Shown here: piece after piece, positions 1 to 6,164 of the stretch
How the letters are laid out: each line of letters opens with the position of its first letter
Position numbering within the stretch: the first letter of the stretch is position 1
From: Chloroflexota bacterium
Lineage (GTDB): Bacteria > Chloroflexota > Anaerolineae > Aggregatilineales > Phototrophicaceae
NCBI GenBank assembly: GCA_003242205.1
Contig: QGUR01000170.1
Coordinates: forward strand, 1 to 9,706
Direction: 5' to 3'
DNA: 9,706 nucleotides
Program-made: the position numbers and the translations under genes
The notes under the pieces: generated by a model
What the model saw: only the letters and a program-made list of their open reading frames with translations
Told to the model about the DNA's origin: nothing
The model's database searches: none

Positions 1-8
1 ATGTGTAA

Positions 9-194
9 ATCCCGCTTGGCGTCGTCGGCAGTCTGGGGCGCAACCAGAGCATCCTGCTGACCGTCGAAGTCACGTTCGACCAGCCGGGCGACTATCTGCT
101 TCAGATACGCGCCGATTCGGACGCGAACATTGCCGAGTTGAGCGAGGTCAACAATACCGCCGTCTACGATGTCACCATCCTTGCCGGCCCGTGA
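9..194 (+). CDS. C-terminal end of a CARDB-like protein (partial)
   Basis: The frame ending with TGA at 192-194 is open back to position 9 and encodes about 61 residues. It contains an Ig-like beta pattern: a hydrophobic strand (SILLTVEVTF), then a PGDYLLQIR strand, then ADSDANIAELSEVNNT. The 'D-x-x-x-x-I-x-E-x-x-E-x-N-N' ending is characteristic of CARDB (cell-adhesion related) domains of secreted or surface proteins. The chain stops about a dozen residues after that motif, as expected for a C-terminal CARDB repeat. Upstream residues are missing because the window begins here, so the full architecture is unknown. A TAA at 6-8 interrupts the same frame. Because codons 9-194 look fully coding, I read this as an indel at the sequence end rather than a true gene start. 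The next gene begins 80 bp downstream, after a hairpin, so the two are probably separate units. Confidence 0.6.
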   Translation: MPLGVVGSLGRNQSILLTVEVTFDQPGDYLLQIRADSDANIAELSEVNNTAVYDVTILAGP

Positions 195-217
195 CGCCGC
201 CGGCTTTCACGCATTTG

Positions 218-241
218 GGGAGGCGCGGGCGCGTGCCTCCC
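218..241 (+). terminator. Hairpin after the CARDB-like gene, possible terminator
   Basis: GGGAGGCGC (218-226) pairs with GTGCCTCCC (233-241) through nine pairs, including one G-T wobble, around a six-base loop. It begins 23 bp after the stop codon at 192-194. The stem is very G+C rich, but the sequence after it (GGTTACC) has no T run. Termination is therefore plausible but not secure, and the hairpin could also be a 3'-end stabiliser. Confidence 0.45.
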
Positions 242-274
242 GGTTACCGTCTCACGAGTTGATCGACAGGGGAT

Positions 275-1744
275 ATGAACCGCCTTAGCGAATCGCGGCT
301 TTTCCAACGATTCTGGGACATTGCCGGTGCTGCCAGCATCCGCATCAAAGTTCTGGGAATCGTTCTGGGCGTCATTTTTCTGCTCGGTTTTTTCATCACC
401 CTGCAACTTCGCGGCGCGCTCTGGTCCACGCTGGAACACGAACTGGTCCATCAGGGAGATGCCATTGCCCTGACGGTTGCCCAGCAGACGGCGCTGATGG
501 CCCGATCAGACAACCGCGAACTGATGGCGCATCTTATCGAGGAATACCGGCTGCATTATTCCGATGCCAATCACAATACGATCGTCGACTACATCGTCAT
601 CGTCGATAACGCCGGCAACACGGTAGTGGAGACCTACGCGCCCTATGTCGACGCGCAGGCGCTGGCAGAATCTCCATATCACGCTAGCCCGGGGCAGGTT
701 ATCCAGCTTACATTTCCGTGGGGCGGCGTGCTGGAACACGCGACGCCGCTGAACAATGAACTTGTATTGCGCCTCGGCTTATCCGAGCAGAATATCCTGA
801 ACACGGTCAATACCGTGACGATCCAGATCGTGTCGATCACGCTGGTCATGGTCGGCATTGGTCTGGTCGCGGCCTTCTTCCTGACCTGGATTCTGACGAA
901 GCCCATCCTGAGTCTGGTTGACGCGACCAAGGCGGTCGCCGCGGGCGATTTTTCGCAGCGCGTGCCACGGTGGGCCAACGATGAGATCGGCGAGCTGGCC
1001 TCGGCGTTCAACGTGATGACCAGCGCGCTGGAACAGGCCGACCGCGAGCGAGGCGAACGGGAAGCGCTGCGCGAGAAATACATTCGCGGCGTTATTCAGG
1101 CGCAGGAAGAAGAGCGTAAGCGCATTGCCCGCGAACTCCACGATAGCACCAGCCAGTCGCTGACGTCGCTGCTGGTCGGGCTGACGGCGCTCGAAAACAG
1201 CTCCGAGTCGCCAGCGCAGACAGCCCAGATCAAGGACATCCGGCAGGTGGTTTCCGCGACGCTCGAAGAAGTCCATTCGCTGGCCTGGCAGCTTCGCCCA
1301 AGCGTGCTCGACGATCATGGCCTGCTGGAAGCGCTGCACAGATACATCAGCGACTATCAGAGGCGGCACAATATTCAGGTAGACTTCGTTGAGCACGGGC
1401 TGGATGAACGGTTGCCGCTGGCGCTCGAAACCGGCATTTACCGCATGGTTCAGGAGGGCCTGACCAATATCGCCCGCCATGCGAAGGCGCAGAACGCCAG
1501 CGTGTTGATCGAGCGGCGCAACGGCAAACTTCGGGTGATCATCGAAGATGACGGGCGTGGTTTTGACCCATCGGTTGTCCCTACCGGAGAGCACAATCTC
1601 GGTTTGCAGGGCATACGTGAACGAGCGCAGCTTTTTGGCGGCAAACTCACCATCGAGTCGGCTCCCGGGCAGGGGGCCAGCCTGTTTATCGAGATTCCGC
1701 TGGAAGCCGATATGGAGCCTATGCAGTTGGAGCAAGGGCTGTGA
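275..1744 (+). CDS. Membrane sensor histidine kinase, NarL/LiaS type (HisKA_3)
   Basis: This 489-residue kinase should sense an extracytoplasmic cue and phosphorylate the regulator encoded directly downstream. TM1 is at about residues 25-45. An extracytoplasmic region of about 135 residues follows, with a PAS/sCache-like strand pair (YIVIVDNAGNTVVETY, 106-121). TM2 is at about 181-205 and a HAMP linker at about 206-258. The HisKA_3 dimerisation helix contains RKRIARELHDSTSQSL, with predicted phospho-His H289. The ATPase domain shows an N box (E394, N398, H402), the G1 motif DDGRGFDP (425-432) and the G2 region GLQGIRER (443-450). All catalytic elements appear present. The start is constrained by an in-frame TGA at 260-262, and no alternative start lies between. 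The AGGGG at 268-272 is only two bases from ATG, so the ribosome site is poorly spaced. The stop overlaps the next gene by four bases. The ligand cannot be inferred; the sCache assignment is a pattern match. Confidence 0.95.
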   Translation: MNRLSESRLFQRFWDIAGAASIRIKVLGIVLGVIFLLGFFITLQLRGALWSTLEHELVHQGDAIALTVAQQTALMARSDNRELMAHLIEEYRLHYSDANHNTIVDYIVIVDNAGNTVVETYAPYVDAQALAESPYHASPGQVIQLTFPWGGVLEHATPLNNELVLRLGLSEQNILNTVNTVTIQIVSITLVMVGIGLVAAFFLTWILTKPILSLVDATKAVAAGDFSQRVPRWANDEIGELASAFNVMTSALEQADRERGEREALREKYIRGVIQAQEEERKRIARELHDSTSQSLTSLLVGLTALENSSESPAQTAQIKDIRQVVSATLEEVHSLAWQLRPSVLDDHGLLEALHRYISDYQRRHNIQVDFVEHGLDERLPLALETGIYRMVQEGLTNIARHAKAQNASVLIERRNGKLRVIIEDDGRGFDPSVVPTGEHNLGLQGIRERAQLFGGKLTIESAPGQGASLFIEIPLEADMEPMQLEQGL

Positions 1745-2397
1745 GCGAAACGAAACGTATCTTACTCGCGGACGATCACGCGATTCTGCGTTCAGGTCTA
1801 CGGCTGTTGATCGAGGGACAGCCCGGGCTTGAAGTCGTTGGCGAGGCCGGCGACGGGCAGGAGGCGCTGGAGAAGGCCCGGACGCTGAAGCCAGACCTGA
1901 TCCTTCTCGACCTCAATATGCCGGGGCTGGATGGGTTGGCAGCGCTGCCGCAAATACGCGAGCAGTCGCCCGATAGCCGCGTGCTCATCCTGACGATGCA
2001 CGACGATGTCAGCTATCTTCAGCAGGCGTTGAACGCCGGGGCGTCGGGCTATGTCCTCAAGCGAGCGGTGGACAGCGAACTGCTGCTGGCGATCGAGACC
2101 GTGCTGCGCGGCGAAACCTACGTCCATTCGGCAATGACGCAGAAGCTGTTGCAGAAAATGACGTCCGAGCAGTCGGCGGCGAAGGATGCGCCCGACCCCT
2201 GGGACACGCTGTCTGAGCGCGAGCGCGATGTTTTGCGGCTGGTTGCTCTGGGGAACACCAATCAGGAAATCGCCGACGAGCTTTTTCTGAGTGTCAAGAC
2301 GGTCGAAACCTACCGCGCCCGCGGTATGGAAAAGCTCGGTTTGCAGACCCGCGCCCAGTTGGTCAAGTCGGCGCTAAAACGCGGCCTGCTCGACTGA
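1741..2397 (+). CDS. NarL/FixJ-family response regulator
   Basis: This 218-residue DNA-binding regulator is the evident partner of the upstream kinase. The receiver domain (about 4-122) has the acidic pair D11/D12, phospho-acceptor D57 in LLDLNMPGLDG, T85 and K107 in GYVLK, so all phosphorylation-site residues are in place. A short linker (about 135-153) leads to a LuxR/GerE-type helix-turn-helix (about 155-215), with LSERERDVLRLVALGNTNQEI and the recognition helix around VKTVETYRARGMEKL. The start is GTG at 1741, overlapping the kinase stop as GTGA. A GGAG at 1729-1732 lies eight bases upstream, and the next in-frame ATG would delete D57, so GTG is firmly preferred. The overlap implies translational coupling and balanced expression with the kinase. 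The target genes are not determined by the sequence. The downstream DoxX gene with repeated motifs in its upstream region is the nearest candidate. Confidence 0.95.
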   Translation: MSETKRILLADDHAILRSGLRLLIEGQPGLEVVGEAGDGQEALEKARTLKPDLILLDLNMPGLDGLAALPQIREQSPDSRVLILTMHDDVSYLQQALNAGASGYVLKRAVDSELLLAIETVLRGETYVHSAMTQKLLQKMTSEQSAAKDAPDPWDTLSERERDVLRLVALGNTNQEIADELFLSVKTVETYRARGMEKLGLQTRAQLVKSALKRGLLD

Positions 2398-2423
2398 ACT
2401 GCGCCCCAACTCCCACTACTGAG

Positions 2424-2445
2424 CGCTGAAAGGCGCGCTTTCGCG
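2424..2445 (+). terminator. Hairpin after the response regulator, possible terminator
   Basis: CGC (2424-2426) plus GAAAG (2428-2432) pairs with CTTTCGCG (2438-2445): eight pairs with one bulged T at 2427 and a five-base loop. It lies 26 bp after the regulator's stop codon. No T run follows, so intrinsic termination is uncertain. Confidence 0.3.
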
Positions 2446-2464
2446 AAGCGTAGCCAGAATATGC

Positions 2465-2521
2465 TGTCAGGGTTTTCCCGACAGAAATTGCGACCTTTTC
2501 CCGACACGACCATCGGGTTTT
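2465..2521 (+). repeat. Direct repeat TTTTCCCGACA x2, embedded in two small hairpins
   Basis: The 11-mer TTTTCCCGACA occurs exactly at 2473-2483 and again at 2496-2506, a 23-bp period. The first copy is the loop plus right arm of a stem-loop: TGTC(A)GGG at 2465-2472 pairs with CCCGACA at 2477-2483, seven pairs with a bulged A. The second copy contributes CCCGA (2500-2504), which pairs with TCGGG (2513-2517) and is followed by TTTT. The cluster lies about 80-130 bp before the DoxX start. It could be a weak terminator for the two-component operon or a pair of regulator sites on one face of the helix. The sequence alone cannot distinguish these. Confidence 0.45.
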
Positions 2522-2602
2522 GCCTGCTACAACCCGGCTCCGTTCTCGCCTACCATAGAGGCATAAAGTAACCCGTAACCGGAAAACAGGAGCAAAACAC
2601 TC

Positions 2603-3187
2603 ATGGCTAGCATTCTTTCCAAGGAATCCAACGTTGTTCAGGACCCGCCCTTTGCCCGGATTCTGTTCAGCGATACGCGTTTCGCCATTGTCTGGACCAT
2701 CATTCGCATTTTCGTCGGCTGGCAGTGGCTCAGCGCCGGGTTGGGCAAGCTCTCGAATCCGGCATGGATGCAGACCGGTGAGGCGCTGAAAGGCTTCTGG
2801 GCCAGCGCAGTGGTCGTTCCCGAAACCGGCAAGGCCCCCATCGCCTTCGACTGGTATCGCAGCTTCCTGCAGGGCATGCTCGACGCGGGCGCGTATACCT
2901 GGTTCGCGCCGCTTATCGCGGTCGGTGAAGTGTTGGTCGGCGTGGCTCTGATCATCGGCGCGTTCGTTGGTATTGCGGCCTTCTTCGCGGCGTTCATGAA
3001 CTGGAACTTCATCATGGCGGGCACGGCGAGCACCAACGGCCTGCTGCTGGTTCTGGCGATCCTGCTGATCCTGGCGTGGAAGACGGCGGGCCACTACGGT
3101 GCAGACTACTTCCTCCTTCGCCTGCTGGGTACGCCGTGGGGCAGAAAGTCGGCGGAGCAAAACGAACTGGTCGCGGTGCGGGCCTAG
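2603..3187 (+). CDS. DoxX-family integral membrane protein
   Basis: This 194-residue membrane protein has four predicted helices (about 27-46, 98-118, 120-140 and 145-161), the expected layout for DoxX. Family-like features are WLSAGLGKL with the following NPAWM in and after helix 1, NWNFIMAGTASTNG at 133-146, and a C-terminal HYGADYFLLRLLGTPWG (164-180). Members relate to the small quinone-associated subunit of thiosulfate:quinone oxidoreductase (DoxD/DoxX), and others are implicated in redox homeostasis. Without the partner subunit nearby, a specific reaction should not be assigned. ATG at 2603 has a good ribosome site (AGGAG, 2588-2592, ten bases upstream). The gene is 205 bp after the response regulator and 241 bp before the next gene, so it is probably monocistronic. 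I found no confident sigma-70 promoter in the upstream gap. Confidence 0.85.
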   Translation: MASILSKESNVVQDPPFARILFSDTRFAIVWTIIRIFVGWQWLSAGLGKLSNPAWMQTGEALKGFWASAVVVPETGKAPIAFDWYRSFLQGMLDAGAYTWFAPLIAVGEVLVGVALIIGAFVGIAAFFAAFMNWNFIMAGTASTNGLLLVLAILLILAWKTAGHYGADYFLLRLLGTPWGRKSAEQNELVAVRA

Positions 3188-3219
3188 TCCACAAAGCTGG
3201 TTAGCAGACGTGTTGGAAA

Positions 3220-3271
3220 GGCCGGGGGAGACAGTACGGAGGACGGTGTAACGGAATATTCTTCCCCGGCC
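3220..3271 (+). other. Long-armed inverted repeat downstream of the DoxX gene
   Basis: GGCCGGGG (3220-3227) is the exact reverse complement of CCCCGGCC (3264-3271). Two further pairs continue inward after one mismatch (AG at 3229-3230 with CT at 3261-3262). The loop is 30 bases and includes the 8-bp palindrome GAATATTC (3254-3261). There is no T run after the stem. It may be an RNA 3'-end structure of the DoxX transcript or a protein-binding site; the long loop is unusual for an intrinsic terminator. Confidence 0.4.
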
Positions 3272-3321
3272 AACCCAAATCGCAGCTCAGTAATGTAAGC
3301 AAGGTGTATCGGAAACGTACT

Positions 3322-3365
3322 GGAACGGAAACGGCGGCTCGAAAACGGGCCGCCGTTTCGTTTCC
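3322..3365 (+). terminator. Strong hairpin between the DoxX gene and the 881-residue gene
   Basis: GAAACGGCGGC (3328-3338) pairs perfectly with GCCGCCGTTTC (3349-3359), 11 bp around a ten-base loop. After a two-by-two internal loop the stem continues with GGAA (3322-3325) against TTCC (3362-3365). Thymines occur only within the descending arm (TTTCGTTTCC). I interpret it as the likely transcription terminator isolating the DoxX gene from the promoter at 3394, since the arrangement hairpin, promoter, gene is clean. The lack of a T run after the stem lowers certainty. Confidence 0.5.
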
Positions 3366-3393
3366 GGCAGCGGCGGGCGGGCTTCGGGCCTGA

Positions 3394-3422
3394 TTGACTC
3401 GCTTTCGGGCGCGGGATAGAAT
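3394..3422 (+). promoter_or_regulatory. Near-consensus sigma-70-type promoter placed for a leaderless mRNA
   Basis: A -35 TTGACT (3394-3399, five of six consensus) and a -10 TAGAAT (3417-3422, five of six) are separated by exactly 17 bp. The expected transcription start is about 3428-3430, which is the ATG at 3429 itself. No Shine-Dalgarno sequence is visible before that ATG, and TAG at 3417-3419 closes the frame upstream. A leaderless transcript is the simplest reading. Starting at the second in-frame ATG (3435) would leave only about six bases of leader. Confidence 0.6.
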
Positions 3423-3428
3423 GACGGC

Positions 3429-6074
3429 ATGACGATGCACGTGCTCATCATCAACCCGCAGCTCGCGTTTACGGTTGCGCTCAAACAGGCGCTTGAGCGG
3501 ACGGGTTCATATGTCGTGCATCCGTTCACCTCTCCCGACGCCGCCCTCGAATATCTCAGGAACAACCCGCAGGATGTCGCGCTGGTGCGGGCCGATGTCA
3601 CTACGGATTCCGGGCTGGCGCTGATCCGCGCCGTTCGCGGCATCCAGCCCGATCTGCCGCTGATTGTCAGCCCCGACCAGCCGGAGGCCGTGCTCGACTC
3701 GTTGCTATTGCAGGCCGGCATTGACGAGCCGTTCCAGGCCCGCGAACTTATCCCGCTGCTGAACCGTGCAGCGGATGCGCGTGACGCGCTGGCCAAAGCG
3801 GTCGCAGAAGGACGCGGGCAGAGCGGGCCGCCTGCCGGGGAAGACGTCGAAGCGACTGTCAACACCGACCGGTTTAACGGCGATGAGAACGCCGGGCCTG
3901 CCGCTACGCCGCTCGACACGGTGCTTGAAGAAATCGACGAAGCCGATATTTTCGATCTCGATCTCGATGCCATTCAGGCGGCAGCCGCCAGCAGCATGGA
4001 CGACGTGGAGCTGCCTGAAGCGCAGACCGGGCGGTCGCAGGCGCTGATTGATTTCATGCTGCCGGACGACGTGGAAGCGCGCGCGCCTCATGAAAGCAGC
4101 CGCCGCTTTCGCCAACTGGCCGACGAAGAACCGCCGCTGCCCGATCTTGAGGAGAACGGCACGGTCAGCGATCTACTCAGCGGAGTCACCGATCCGGAAT
4201 TTCTGGATGTCCTCGCATTGCTGAACGCCGAGGAGACGCCGCCGGAAGGCCAGCCGGCGACGCTCAGCGACGAGGAACTGCAACAGGTACTGGATGCGTT
4301 TTACAGTGACGAGGACGATTCGCCGCCCGGTGCGGTGGACGATGCCGGCGGCGATGCGGAGGACCTGCCGCCTGACGATGACGACCACTCGCCGGCCCGC
4401 GTGATTCTTGAAACCGCGCTGGATGAATCGACTCCCCCGGAGGAATTCTCGCTAGATGAGTTGATCGCCAGCATCGAACGCCGGCTTCCGGAAAATCGCC
4501 CGAATGTCCAGCCGTTACCATCGTGGCTGCGCGAAACCCAGCCACTGGTCGCCGAGCCTGATTTTCTGCCTGAGGAACCGGCGAAAGTCCTGCCGGTTGA
4601 CTTCACCGGCGATTTGTACGATCAGACGACGCGGCCATCGGGCCAGCAGCACGTCGAAACACGCGGTGGCGAACTGGAGACCGAAATGGTCGACTTCTTC
4701 TCCAGCGTACAGCCGCCCGCGTCCGACCTGCTGGAGACGATTGAGGAAGCGGAGCGCATCGCTGACGACACGCCTTTCGATCACGGGCCGGTGATCAACC
4801 TGCCGGAGGACGTGGACGCAACAGTCGAACCGCTGTTGCTGGAGAAGTTTGCTGGAGCGTTTTCGGACACGCGCGAAGTCGAGGTCGTTAGCGACGCGCC
4901 CGAAGTTGACGAGCCGGTGGAGTTGCCTGAAGCATGGCCGGAAGAACTGACGGTTGACGAGGCGGAGGCCGTTTTCGAGGACTTGGAAGCGGTTGCTCAG
5001 GCCGGGGCGGAAAACGACTTCGAGCCTGAACCGGCAGCCGCAGACGCCGGACAGGAGCCGGAACTACAGCCGGACGCGCCCGCATTCGGGGACACAGCGG
5101 AGCCGCCGTCGTTGCCGGAGGAAGACTCGGCTTGGACGGGAGAACGGTTGCCGCCGCTGTTGCCTCGTGAGGAAAGCCAGTTTGAATCGGCGCTGTTCGA
5201 CACGACTTTCGATCGTCTAGCGGCTTTCGATTTTCCCGACGCTGAGATTTTGCAACTTCAGCCCGATCTGGGCGCGCGCCCGCTTGACGACCCGCGCATC
5301 GCTCAGGCCGCCCTCAGCCTGACTCACGCCTCGCTCGAATCGACGGCGGAGGCGACGTTGCTCACGCGCAACGGCGAGATTGTCGCCTTTGCCGGAAACC
5401 TGACGCGCGAGGAACTGGAAGAACTGCGAAAGAGCATCGCCGACGACTGGGATACGAGCGTCGAAAAGGCGCGGCTGCGCTTCTTCACGCTGGAAAGCAG
5501 CGGCCGGGAATGTATGCTCTATTCGCGCCATACGGAAGACGATCTGGTGCTGTCGATGCTGTTCTACGGCACGACGAAGCTGAAAGACATTCGCCGTCAG
5601 GGCGAACGTCTGCTCCGGGCGCTGCGCTCCGTGCCGGAACCTGCGGCTGACGAGGCTCCGCCGCCCGTGTCCGAGCTGGTCGTCCCCGTCGTAACCAGCG
5701 AACCTCCCAGCCCTGGCCCGCTGACTCCTTACACGGTCGTCTGGGTGCTGGCCGATCCCAACGCGCAACTTGCCGAGCCGGTGGCGCGGGCGCTGGTTGC
5801 CGGCCTGACGACGCAGCTTGGCGAGCTTGGCTGGGTGGTTCACGAGGTGCGCGCCGAGTATGAGTTTGTGATGGTCTACGCCGACATGCCGGCGGAGCAG
5901 CCACAGGACGAACTGGTCGACGACCTTAAGCGGCGGGCTGCCGCGATTGCCAGCGCAGTCGATACCTCTCTTGTCCCCGACACGCTCTGGGCGGATGGTT
6001 ATCTGTTGGTCGCTCCGGGGCGCGAATTGCAGCTTGAGGACATCCAGTCGTTTATCGAATTCGAGCGCATGTAG
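3429..6074 (+). CDS. Large multidomain protein: pseudo-receiver, acidic linker, Roadblock-like, degenerate IS200/Y1-like domain
   Basis: I do not recognise this 881-residue protein as a named family. Residues 1-115 look like a CheY-type receiver (HVLIINPQLAF at the N-terminus, then alternating helix/strand). However, the acidic pocket is N9/P10 and the phospho-acceptor position appears to be R54, so phosphorylation is unlikely. Residues about 120-624 are acidic and rich in D, E, P and A, probably disordered, with a short PLPSWLRE element near 362-369. Residues about 625-733 show the helix-strand-strand-helix-strand-strand-helix order of Roadblock/LC7 domains (ATLLTRNGEIVAFAG, then ECMLYSRHTEDDLVLSMLFY). 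Residues 768-881 resemble the Y1 transposase fold: YTVVWVL strand, helix, ELGWVVHEV, LVDDLKRR helix, LWADGYLLVAPG, and a last helix DIQSFIEFERM. Where active enzymes carry H-x-H and Y, this protein has Y811, F813 and F875. No signal peptide or membrane segment is seen, so it should be cytoplasmic. The domain names are inference; the open frame is certain. Confidence 0.9.
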   Translation: MTMHVLIINPQLAFTVALKQALERTGSYVVHPFTSPDAALEYLRNNPQDVALVRADVTTDSGLALIRAVRGIQPDLPLIVSPDQPEAVLDSLLLQAGIDEPFQARELIPLLNRAADARDALAKAVAEGRGQSGPPAGEDVEATVNTDRFNGDENAGPAATPLDTVLEEIDEADIFDLDLDAIQAAAASSMDDVELPEAQTGRSQALIDFMLPDDVEARAPHESSRRFRQLADEEPPLPDLEENGTVSDLLSGVTDPEFLDVLALLNAEETPPEGQPATLSDEELQQVLDAFYSDEDDSPPGAVDDAGGDAEDLPPDDDDHSPARVILETALDESTPPEEFSLDELIASIERRLPENRPNVQPLPSWLRETQPLVAEPDFLPEEPAKVLPVDFTGDLYDQTTRPSGQQHVETRGGELETEMVDFFSSVQPPASDLLETIEEAERIADDTPFDHGPVINLPEDVDATVEPLLLEKFAGAFSDTREVEVVSDAPEVDEPVELPEAWPEELTVDEAEAVFEDLEAVAQAGAENDFEPEPAAADAGQEPELQPDAPAFGDTAEPPSLPEEDSAWTGERLPPLLPREESQFESALFDTTFDRLAAFDFPDAEILQLQPDLGARPLDDPRIAQAALSLTHASLESTAEATLLTRNGEIVAFAGNLTREELEELRKSIADDWDTSVEKARLRFFTLESSGRECMLYSRHTEDDLVLSMLFYGTTKLKDIRRQGERLLRALRSVPEPAADEAPPPVSELVVPVVTSEPPSPGPLTPYTVVWVLADPNAQLAEPVARALVAGLTTQLGELGWVVHEVRAEYEFVMVYADMPAEQPQDELVDDLKRRAAAIASAVDTSLVPDTLWADGYLLVAPGRELQLEDIQSFIEFERM

Positions 6075-6112
6075 CGTCCTTTCCGGGGCGGACGTGCGCG
6101 CAGCGCAGGGCG

Positions 6113-6121
6113 TGGTATAAT
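6113..6121 (+). promoter_or_regulatory. Extended -10 promoter for polA
   Basis: TGGTATAAT contains a perfect TATAAT (6116-6121) preceded by TG one base upstream, the extended -10 form. No recognisable -35 hexamer occurs 16-18 bp upstream, consistent with extended -10 promoters. The predicted start at about 6128 leaves a leader of about 37 bases. It sits in the 90-bp gap after the previous stop codon, so polA can be transcribed independently. Confidence 0.6.
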
Positions 6122-6164
6122 TGTTTCGCCCAAATGTTCGCATTTTTCTTCTCAGGAAACGCGC

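Noticed and set aside
1..60. ATG at position 1 opening a 19-codon frame
   Set aside because: It is in a different frame from the CARDB-like coding sequence, ends at 60 and has no supporting context.
779..1735. 318-codon minus-strand open frame antisense to the kinase
   Set aside because: It lies wholly opposite a kinase with all catalytic motifs. Its product is rich in R, Q, H and D with no family pattern, as expected from complementary G+C-rich codon bias.
2363..3160. 265-codon minus-strand frame across the regulator end and the DoxX gene
   Set aside because: It is opposite a well-supported membrane protein, and its translation is low-complexity R/E/N-rich with no domain.
3238..3251. GGAGGA followed by GTG then TAA, resembling a minimal start-stop ORF
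   Set aside because: The Shine-Dalgarno-like element is only two bases from GTG and no peptide would be made; probably chance.
5730..6071. An active IS200/IS605 element
   Set aside because: The domain lacks the HUH and tyrosine residues, is the C-terminus of a long host-like protein, and no element ends or partner gene are visible.
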